NCBI GenBank assembly: GCA_005879095.1
Contig: VBLM01000028.1
Location: 1-5,105 of the forward strand
Source of the DNA: Deltaproteobacteria bacterium
Lineage (GTDB): Bacteria; Myxococcota; Myxococcia; Myxococcales; 40CM-4-68-19
Length of the DNA stretch: 5,105 nucleotides
Direction of reading: 5' to 3'
Positions 1 through 5,105 of the stretch are shown here, piece after piece. The position numbers and the translations under genes were made by a program. The notes under the pieces were generated by a model that saw only the letters and a list, made by a program, of their open reading frames with translations, was not told where the DNA came from and made no database searches. The first letter of the stretch is position 1, and every line of letters begins with the position of its first letter.

Positions 1-2034
1 GACATTCCCGAAGTCACCGGGAAGCTGCGCGTGCTGGTGCGCAAGCCGCGTTTCGCCAGCTCGCTCGACGTCGATACCGGAGGTCCGATCGGATTCGACC
101 GCGTGATGGACGTGACGGCGGGCGGCCGTGAGCTGACGCTGGTGCTCTCGCGTCCGTCGCGCGCGCCCGACGAATGGCCGCGCAATTCTTGCAAGGCGTG
201 CCGTGTCGACGTGGAGCTGACCGGACTCTTCGGCGCGCGGCAAGGGCTCGACGAGTTCTTCGCCCGCGCGCTGCAGGAGGCTTCGGCGATCGACGGCGCC
301 TTCGCGCGGCAGGCGGCGGGAAGGGCGGAACATCCGGGCGCGGCGCTGCGCGATCTCGGCGCGCAGCTCTCCGCGGAAGCGCGGCGCTGCGGAGTGCAGA
401 TCGATCCGATCGTCAACGGCGTCGAGACCGCGCTCGCGCAGCTCGATGGAGCGCGGGCCACGTTCTACGATGGGCCTTCGCCCGCCGTGCCGGATGCCGC
501 TTCGATGGTGAAAGCGTGGCAGACGGCGGCAGCGGCGATCGAGGAGCTGCCGCCGGCCTCCGCTGCGGCGCGCGCGACGCGATGGCCTGCCGCGCTGGGG
601 TCGCTGCGCCACGCGGCACTGCATCTCGATCTCGCGCTGCAAGTCGCCGGCCTGACGCAGGAGGATCGCGATACGGCCGCGCGGTGGATCGCTCTCGCCG
701 CCGCGCCCGACATCGATGCGCTCGAGCAGCGGACCGCGCAGCTGCCGGCCGTCAAGGACCTCCACGATGCCGAGGCGCGCTTGTCATGGGTCGACCCTGT
801 CGCCGGCGCGCCGCTGCCGATCCCGGGATTGGGCCCCGCAACGCTCAAGGTGGCGTTCTTCAGCTCGGCGCCGCACGGCCGCAAATGCATCGGGTCGGTG
901 GGCGCCGTGCCGGTGCGCGACAAAGCCGCCGAAGCTGCCGCGGTCGCCGTGCTGCTCGGCGCCGATCCGCGGCAACAGCTGCGCCTTGCGCGCGTGGGCG
1001 ACGTCGCTTCGATCCGTGAAACCCTGCGACGCACGCGTTTTCTCTTGTGCGAGCCGCTCTCGGTCGACGTCGACGCGCTCTTCGCCGGTCTCGAGGATCG
1101 CGAGCTGGGCGCGGTGGCCGAGCGGCTGGAGGTGATCTACGCCGAGGCCGATCCGCGGCGTGAGAACGACGAGATCGCGCGCGCCGTCTCGGCCCGCACT
1201 TCACGGCTCCTCTGCCGATTGCTCTCGCAGGAAACGATCGACCGGCGCGTGGCGTCGGTGGTCGGTTACAAGATCTTCATCGAGGGCGGAACTCGCGTCT
1301 TCGACTATCTGCCGGGGCCGCTGGTCTGCGATGGACGCGGCGTCTCCTCGCGCGAGATCCGCCGCCGGCTGCGCGAGGCTTACCGCGCTGCGCTCGATCG
1401 CCATGCAGTCACCGATCGACTCTGTCCCGTCCGCGGTGGAAAGTGTCCCGAGGATGTCGCCGCTTCGGTGCGAAGGCTGTTCGGCTTGCGCGCTCCGGAC
1501 ATCGCCGCGCCCGCCTCCGGCGACGGTCGCGCGCTCGACTTTCCCCCTCCATTCGGATTCGGCGAGGCGTGGGTGCAGAAGCTCGATCGCTGCGGCCGCG
1601 AAGCGTGCGAGGCGCTCTCCCGGCTTCGCGGCGAAGCTCCCGCCGGCCAGTTCGACGGCCCGCTCTGCGCGCCGCCCGTCGAGGGCGCCGACGTCCATCC
1701 GCAGGACGTGATGCTCGCCGGCCCGGATCTGCCGAGCAGCCTGACGCTCTCCAGCTGCGACCCGCACGCCGGAGTGCGCCTTACGCTCTGGCGCCGGCCG
1801 GAGGCAGGAACGTTGGTGTCGATCGCCAGCGCACATCCGTTCCGCTACGGGAGCGAGACCGTCCTGCGGCAGGGGCGCCATCCGCAGCTGGGGAAAATCT
1901 TCGAGCGCGTGGCGGACCTGGGCGATCGCGCGGACGTGACCGCGCGAGCCGACGGCGCGTTTGAAGTTGCGCTCACGCCGACCGTCGAAAACCAGGTGTT
2001 CTGGTTCTTCACTCTGCGCAGGCGGGATTACTGA
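1..2034 (+). CDS. Large Cys-rich hypothetical protein, 3' part (5' end outside window)
   Basis: I do not recognise this family. The frame is open from base 1, so 677 codons are visible; the first in-frame GTG (base 31) has no convincing ribosome site, and coding character already holds before it, so the true start is upstream. The visible protein begins with a strand-rich stretch (bases 1-240) containing a CKAC motif at 190-201. A long Ala/Glu/Leu/Arg-rich, probably helical region follows (about 240-780), then a mixed region (about 820-1480) with strand-like runs such as VASVVGYKIFIEGG near 1250-1290. After a Cys-pair segment (DRCGREAC, 1585-1608) a strand-rich C-terminal domain ends in FWFFTLRRRDY. 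About 13 cysteines are spread along the chain, which suggests an exported, disulfide-bonded protein, although the N-terminus is not visible. No transmembrane helix or catalytic motif is evident. Third codon positions are strongly G/C. The stop lies one base before the next gene's GTG, so the two are probably co-translated. Certainty is high that it is coding and low about function. Confidence 0.93.
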   Translation, partial: DIPEVTGKLRVLVRKPRFASSLDVDTGGPIGFDRVMDVTAGGRELTLVLSRPSRAPDEWPRNSCKACRVDVELTGLFGARQGLDEFFARALQEASAIDGAFARQAAGRAEHPGAALRDLGAQLSAEARRCGVQIDPIVNGVETALAQLDGARATFYDGPSPAVPDAASMVKAWQTAAAAIEELPPASAAARATRWPAALGSLRHAALHLDLALQVAGLTQEDRDTAARWIALAAAPDIDALEQRTAQLPAVKDLHDAEARLSWVDPVAGAPLPIPGLGPATLKVAFFSSAPHGRKCIGSVGAVPVRDKAAEAAAVAVLLGADPRQQLRLARVGDVASIRETLRRTRFLLCEPLSVDVDALFAGLEDRELGAVAERLEVIYAEADPRRENDEIARAVSARTSRLLCRLLSQETIDRRVASVVGYKIFIEGGTRVFDYLPGPLVCDGRGVSSREIRRRLREAYRAALDRHAVTDRLCPVRGGKCPEDVAASVRRLFGLRAPDIAAPASGDGRALDFPPPFGFGEAWVQKLDRCGREACEALSRLRGEAPAGQFDGPLCAPPVEGADVHPQDVMLAGPDLPSSLTLSSCDPHAGVRLTLWRRPEAGTLVSIASAHPFRYGSETVLRQGRHPQLGKIFERVADLGDRADVTARADGAFEVALTPTVENQVFWFFTLRRRDY
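2020..2026 (+). promoter_or_regulatory. Weak ribosome binding site for the gene at 2036
   Basis: AGGCGGG lies inside the last codons of the preceding gene, nine bases before the GTG at 2036. It is a partial Shine-Dalgarno match (AGG plus a G-rich tail). Together with the signal peptide that follows directly, it favours 2036 over the upstream in-frame ATG-like start at 1961, which would put 25 Arg/Ser-rich residues before the signal peptide. Confidence 0.45.
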
Positions 2035-2035
2035 A

Positions 2036-2560
2036 GTGCGCACCATCGTCGCACTGCTGCTCGCCGCGGCCGGCGTCGCCGGGTCGGGCGCCGCGTACGT
2101 CCGCTCGAGCGGTCGTGTGCGGCCGGCCTCGCCCTGGTCGCTGGCCGAACGGCTCGGCGCGCTGCGCATCGAACGGACGCTGCCCGCGGCCGTGCGCAAG
2201 CAGGCCACCTTCGCGCTGCGCGGCGAGCACGCGGTGCTCAAGGTGCGCGAGGCGACCGGGCCGGTGCTGCTGCGCTGCCCGCGCCTCGGCGTCGACGTCG
2301 CCGATGCGTACTTTGCGTACAACGTCTCCGGCGCGCCGGCGGGCTGCGAGACGCAGGCGGTCGACGAAGTCGGCGACCTGCGCATCTACGAAGTCAGCGG
2401 CCGGGTCGCGCCGCTCTGCCCGGGCCAGTACGCGACGCTGACCGAGCAGCAGCTCCACGATGCGCTCTTTTTGCCTGCGCTGCAGCTCTCGCGCGACGCG
2501 CAGGCGGCCGTGCTGCAGCCGGGGAAGCTCGGGGCCTGCGCCGCCGGGCTTCGGCGCTGA
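2036..2560 (+). CDS. Exported solute-binding-like protein, N-terminal piece (frameshifted gene)
   Basis: This piece encodes 174 residues from a GTG one base after the previous stop. Residues 1-20 (V/M-RTIVALLLAAAGVAGSGAA) form a typical Sec signal peptide: short Arg-containing n-region, hydrophobic core, and small residues for signal peptidase I around 18-20. There is no lipobox Cys, so it is not an obvious lipoprotein. The mature part is about 150 residues with four cysteines (near 81, 104, 128, 168). TEQQLHDALF at 136-145, followed by LPALQLSRDAQAAVLQP, resembles the N-terminal part of family 5 solute-binding proteins, where a 'leeaLfepLv..d..g.i.P.LA' stretch precedes the strand and DV motif. 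That DV motif is found only in the next piece, in another frame. The frame ends at a TGA (2558-2560) just where the downstream frame takes over. I infer that this is the front of one protein interrupted by a one-base loss, not a complete gene. An independent short secreted protein is the alternative. Confidence 0.82.
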   Translation: MRTIVALLLAAAGVAGSGAAYVRSSGRVRPASPWSLAERLGALRIERTLPAAVRKQATFALRGEHAVLKVREATGPVLLRCPRLGVDVADAYFAYNVSGAPAGCETQAVDEVGDLRIYEVSGRVAPLCPGQYATLTEQQLHDALFLPALQLSRDAQAAVLQPGKLGACAAGLRR

Positions 2561-2571
2561 TCTACTGCGGC
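2521..2571 (+). other. Probable frameshift junction joining the two solute-binding-like pieces
   Basis: Coding moves here from the frame starting at 2036 to the frame one base back. In the downstream frame the sequence before GTG 2572 already reads as protein (SALIYCG from about 2551), and no stop separates it from the following 554 codons. G-runs at 2521-2524, 2531-2534 and 2546-2548 are natural places for a lost base. Restoring one base near 2548-2551 gives CAAGL-x-ALIYCGVVRTC; restoring one in the earlier G-runs also gives a readable chain. No classical X XXY YYZ slippery heptamer is present in the right phase, so a sequencing or assembly error, or a real inactivating mutation, is more likely than programmed frameshifting. 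Confidence 0.7.
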
Positions 2572-4236
2572 GTGGTCCGCACCTGCGCCGAGGGGGCCTG
2601 CTTCCAGGGCGAGACCACCGACATCCAACCTGACGACGTCGCCACCAGCCTCTACTACTACCAGGCGCTCTCGCAGGCGCGGACACCGTCGACGGTCGCG
2701 CCGGCGGCCTGCGGAGCGGTGCCGATGAGCGTGCACCTGAGCACGCTGGTGAGCGAGGCAGTCACGCCGGCGACCGCGGCGCGCTTCATCGAGGCGCAGC
2801 CGTGGAGCGCGGCCAACATCGCCGGCGGCGGCAGCGCCGAGACCGCGGGCGACCTGCGCGGCTTCTTCGTCAAGCATCCGCGCGGCCTGTGCCTTCTGGT
2901 GCGCGGCATCGATGTCGATCGCCCGCGCGACGCGGAGATGGTCGCGCAAAGTCTTTCCTTCCCGGTGTTCGCCCCAGCCGATCCGCGCGCGCCGTCTCGC
3001 GCGACGCCGTTGTTGCGCTCGCTGCAGAAAGCGGCCTTCGACGACGAGAGCATGGCCGCGCTCTTCGGCCGCTGCGATCTCTCGAACGATCGCGCCTGCC
3101 GCCTGAAGCGCGATCGCATCGCGGCGCAATTGCGGACGTCGCTCGGCAAGTTGCAGCCCGGCCTCGGCAACCTCGCCGCCGACGAGATGCCGTACCACGT
3201 CGGCGCGTCGGGGCAGTTTCACCTCGCCGACGCCGACCTGCTGCACGTCACGCTGGAAAGCTCGGGCGAGGTGCCGAAAGCGAACGGCTCGCGCTCGAAG
3301 CTGATGATCCGCTACCAGCCGCTGTGGCCCGAATCGGTTGCCGAGCGGCGCCTGCAGTGCCAGCAGCAGCCGGGCATCTGTCTCTTCCGCTCGCTCTGGA
3401 ACACGGGCGCCGGCGCCGCCGATACGCCGGGAGAGGACGGATTCGAATCGCTGGTCGCGCTCTTCGCGCGGCGCGACGCGAACACGCGCTGCGTGCGGCG
3501 GCTGTTCAACGCGCTCGGGTCGGCCGGCGACGATCGCTGGCTGGAACTGCAGCGCGATCTGCGCGAGCCGGTCGGGGCAGGCGAGAACCGCGCGCCCTGC
3601 GATCCGCGCGGCCGCGGCCCCTCGGGCCTGGTCCCGCGCGCGGACGGCGCGCCGGGTTGTCCGGAGCCGGTCGCGGCGCCATTCGGCGACGTCGCCGGAG
3701 ACGGTTGCCGGCCGGTGAGCCTCGTCTACGTGCAGGAAGAGCCGTGGGCGGCAGCGGCCGCGCGCATCGCGTCGATCGCGGCGGCGAAGCAGGTCACGGT
3801 CTCCGTTTCCGGCGTCAAGGCGAGCGAGGTCCACCGCGGCGCGCTGGGGAGCTGGGACGTGCTGCTCACCGTCGCGAGCAATTATTACAATCGCAAGTAT
3901 CCGACGCTGGTGCCTTTGCTGCACCCGGCCGGCAACCAGAACCTGAGCGGCGGACAGGCGGTCAGCGAGGCGCGCGGGAAGGCGCTGCTCACGATTTACG
4001 AATCGTCGATCGTCTTTCCGCCGCCGGCGTGGCTCGGCGTTCCGGCGAGCCCGCTGCCGCGCAGCGAGAGTCTGAAGCTGTTGGAGGAAGACGTGGCGCA
4101 GCTCGGGCCGGCGCCGATCTTTCCGCTCGCGTTCCTGCGGCCCGGCACGCTGACGATCCCGGAGTCGCAGAACGAGGCCGCGCAGAGCCCGTGGTACTTT
4201 GCACAGTTGTTGCAGCAGTGGAGCGAACAGCCGTGA
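2572..4236 (+). CDS. Divergent family 5 (peptide-type) solute-binding-like protein, main piece
   Basis: 554 residues can be read from GTG 2572, but this start has no Shine-Dalgarno and no signal peptide, and coding extends upstream of it, so the real protein probably begins at 2036. Family 5 solute-binding proteins (DppA/OppA type) bind peptides or other small solutes outside the membrane and pass them to ABC permeases. Resemblances in order: QPDDVATSLYYYQAL at 19-33, like the 'ltAeDVvfSl' motif; MPYHVGASGQFHLADADLLHVTL at 206-228, at the place of the 'GTGPY' strand; SLVYVQEEPWAAAAARIASI at 383-402, then VTVSVSGV and ALGSWDVLL at 424-432, like 'a.aiq..l..iGi.v...' followed by 'g.yDl.l'; NQNLSGG at 455-461, like 'N.sgy'; ARGKALLTIYESS at 467-479 and APIFPLAF at 514-521, like the closing 'r..ly.e...apiiPl'. 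These are by-eye matches, not a search. About 13 cysteines are atypical for the family and suggest disulfides. The TGA overlaps the next gene's GTG. No permease or ATPase gene is nearby. Confidence 0.85.
   Translation: MVRTCAEGACFQGETTDIQPDDVATSLYYYQALSQARTPSTVAPAACGAVPMSVHLSTLVSEAVTPATAARFIEAQPWSAANIAGGGSAETAGDLRGFFVKHPRGLCLLVRGIDVDRPRDAEMVAQSLSFPVFAPADPRAPSRATPLLRSLQKAAFDDESMAALFGRCDLSNDRACRLKRDRIAAQLRTSLGKLQPGLGNLAADEMPYHVGASGQFHLADADLLHVTLESSGEVPKANGSRSKLMIRYQPLWPESVAERRLQCQQQPGICLFRSLWNTGAGAADTPGEDGFESLVALFARRDANTRCVRRLFNALGSAGDDRWLELQRDLREPVGAGENRAPCDPRGRGPSGLVPRADGAPGCPEPVAAPFGDVAGDGCRPVSLVYVQEEPWAAAAARIASIAAAKQVTVSVSGVKASEVHRGALGSWDVLLTVASNYYNRKYPTLVPLLHPAGNQNLSGGQAVSEARGKALLTIYESSIVFPPPAWLGVPASPLPRSESLKLLEEDVAQLGPAPIFPLAFLRPGTLTIPESQNEAAQSPWYFAQLLQQWSEQP
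4220..4223 (+). promoter_or_regulatory. Ribosome binding site GGAG selecting the GTG at 4233
   Basis: GGAG within the last codons of the upstream gene ends nine bases before GTG 4233, a good Shine-Dalgarno distance. It supports 4233 over the in-frame GTGs at 4218 (which it overlaps) and 4191, neither of which has a comparable site upstream. Confidence 0.55.
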
Positions 4237-5105
4237 TCGCTCTCTTCGCCGCGATCGGATGGTTCTACGCGGTGCAGTACGCGCCGCGGCCGGTCAGCTT
4301 GCGCGGCTGCGCCGAGTGCCGCGGCGAGCCCGACGACGTCTGCGAAGTGCGCGCGGGTGCGCAGCTGCAGCCGATCGACGAGTACCCGCGCCCGGCGGCG
4401 GGACGGATCAAGCTGCTGCGCCCTTCGGCAGAGACGGCGTGCGCGGTGCCGGCGCAGAAGATCGTCGGTCCGCGCGCCGCGATCGAGCTCGCGGCGGTAC
4501 GCATGGCGATCGCGCAGCCGTCGGCGACCTTGCTGGAGTCGCTGCATCTGCGGCCCCCGATTCGCGGCTGGCCGCAGCGACGGCACGCAGAGACGATCGC
4601 CGCTGCTCCGGATCGATCCGCGCTGCGCCTCGCGCTCTTGTGCTGGCCCTCCGATCGCGGCTGGCCGAATCGCGCTCTCGGTTCGGCGAACTCCTGCGAA
4701 TGGTGGCTGCTCGCCGTCGACGGCAGCGGCGCGCCGGATCTTTCCGGCGCGTCGTTCCAGTTGGCCGAGCAGGCATTCGCCGCCGGTTCGAAATGGCCGG
4801 CCGCGTTCGACAAGAATGCGCCGATCGCCGAATCGCTTTTCATCAACGCAACTCCGCCGCCGGCGCCCGCTCCAGTTGCGGCGCCTTCCGCTCCCGGACG
4901 TTGCGGCGACGGCGCGCGCGAGCGGACGGCCACGCTCGATCGATTCGATCAATGGGACCAGCAGATCCGCGGCGATGCGCAACCCTCGCTCGACCGCGCT
5001 TCGTTCACTTTGAGATCGCCGCTCTGGTCCGGACACTGCCAGGAGATGGAAGTCCTGCGCGCGGCCCTCGAGCGGCAGCTCGAATGCGCGCTGGCTGTCG
5101 AAGGG
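4233..5105 (+). CDS. Membrane-anchored or exported Cys-rich hypothetical protein, 5' part (3' end outside window)
   Basis: The frame stays open for 291 codons to the window end with mostly G/C third positions. I do not recognise the family. The GTG overlaps the previous gene's TGA by four bases (GTGA), which implies translational coupling, and GGAG lies nine bases upstream. Residues 2-17 (IALFAAIGWFYAVQYA) are a hydrophobic anchor or signal segment. The next stretch holds GCAECRG (4305-4325) and further cysteines, ten in the visible part. Residues about 35-80 (VRAGAQLQPIDEY through KLLRP to ACAVPAQ) look like a small beta domain, faintly like bacterial SH3, which is weak. A Trp/Cys-containing domain (LALLCWPSDRGW, CEWWLLAVDG) follows. 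A Pro/Ala linker at residues 207-222 (TPPPAPAPVAAPSAPG) leads to a helical C-terminal segment (RFDQWDQQIRGD, EVLRAALERQLECAL) cut by the window edge. A start at GTG 4218 would prepend MERTA and give the anchor an Arg-containing n-region. The role is unknown; location and operon suggest it works with the solute-binding-like protein. Confidence 0.88.
   Translation, partial: MIALFAAIGWFYAVQYAPRPVSLRGCAECRGEPDDVCEVRAGAQLQPIDEYPRPAAGRIKLLRPSAETACAVPAQKIVGPRAAIELAAVRMAIAQPSATLLESLHLRPPIRGWPQRRHAETIAAAPDRSALRLALLCWPSDRGWPNRALGSANSCEWWLLAVDGSGAPDLSGASFQLAEQAFAAGSKWPAAFDKNAPIAESLFINATPPPAPAPVAAPSAPGRCGDGARERTATLDRFDQWDQQIRGDAQPSLDRASFTLRSPLWSGHCQEMEVLRAALERQLECALAVEG
4851..4898 (+). other. Pro/Ala-rich interdomain linker within the 4233 gene
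   Basis: Codons here read TPPPAPAPVAAPSAPG, a low-complexity flexible linker. It separates a roughly 206-residue N-terminal portion from a distinct helical C-terminal portion and so marks a domain boundary. Such linkers are common in exported or envelope-spanning proteins. Confidence 0.7.

Noticed and set aside
31..33. GTG at 31 as the true start of the first gene
   Set aside because: The frame is open and protein-like from base 1 (DIPEVTGKLR), there is no Shine-Dalgarno at a suitable distance, and no signal segment follows.
174..1964. Several + strand open frames (174-1019, 716-1135, 1160-1711, 1443-1964) within the first gene
   Set aside because: All are out of frame with a continuous 677-codon gene and translate to Arg/Ala/Ser-rich low-complexity sequence typical of off-frame high-GC DNA.
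1201..2385. Long minus-strand open frame of 394 codons
   Set aside because: It spans the boundary of two well-supported + strand genes and encodes low-complexity Ala/Arg/Ser-rich sequence. It is codon-aligned with the first gene, and its stops would need TTA, CTA or TCA codons there, which high-GC genes rarely use.
2466..2530. Programmed -1 frameshifting at the CTTTTTG run (2465-2471) or at G GGG AAG (2521-2527)
   Set aside because: Neither forms a proper X XXY YYZ heptamer in phase. Shifting at the T-run would replace well-behaved sequence (LPALQLSRDAQ) with an Ala/Arg-rich off-frame product, and no clear stimulatory hairpin was identified.
2386..3924. Long minus-strand open frame of 512 codons
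   Set aside because: It is codon-aligned antisense to the solute-binding-like frame, Arg/Ala-rich with no domain signal, and open because TTA, CTA and TCA are rare in the sense gene.
4609..4620. Perfect 12-base palindrome CGGATCGATCCG
   Set aside because: It lies inside a coding frame, has no loop or T-tract for a terminator, and fits the general GATC/CGATC richness of the window; not supportable as an operator.
4357..5013. + strand frame of 218 codons overlapping the last gene
   Set aside because: The product is dominated by Arg and Ser runs. The alternative frame from 4233 has a hydrophobic N-terminus, a ribosome site, stop/start coupling and a normal composition.
3996..5036. Minus-strand open frame of 346 codons
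   Set aside because: It covers the end of one + strand gene and most of the next, is Arg/Ser/Gly-rich without recognisable features, and is a shadow of the 4233 gene's frame.

Overview
The window is a gene-dense stretch of high-GC bacterial DNA (about 69 % G+C from sampled lines). All genes lie on the + strand, start codons are GTG, and G/C strongly dominates third codon positions. No rRNA, tRNA, ribosomal protein or other taxonomic marker is present. Base composition and large orphan secreted proteins would suit a soil-type high-GC lineage such as Myxococcota or a related group, but that is a guess.

Layout. (1) Bases 1-2034 hold the 3' part of a large gene whose start lies upstream of the window; at least 677 residues are visible and I do not recognise the family. 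(2) Bases 2036-4236 hold what looks like one gene broken by a single-base frameshift. An N-terminal piece (2036-2560) begins with a clear signal peptide and ends at a TGA; a C-terminal piece (2572-4236) continues in the -1 frame. Across the break the two pieces read like a divergent family 5 (peptide/oligopeptide, DppA/OppA-like) solute-binding protein. (3) Bases 4233-5105 hold the 5' part of a further gene whose GTG overlaps the preceding TGA. It encodes a hydrophobic N-terminus, a Cys-rich domain, a Pro/Ala linker and a helical segment, and runs off the window.

The genes are packed as one transcription and translation unit: a 1-base gap between genes 1 and 2, a 4-base overlap between genes 2 and 3, and no room for an internal promoter or terminator. 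All three products carry many cysteines (about 13, 17 and 10 in the visible parts), and the two whose N-termini are visible begin with export-type hydrophobic segments. The simplest reading is an operon of extracytoplasmic, probably disulfide-bonded proteins, one of which has a peptide-binding-protein fold. No ABC permease or ATPase gene is in the window, so whether this is a transporter, a sensor or a surface assembly cannot be decided here.

Every long minus-strand reading frame is explained as a shadow of high-GC coding sequence. No mobile element, CRISPR array, RNA gene or terminator was found.
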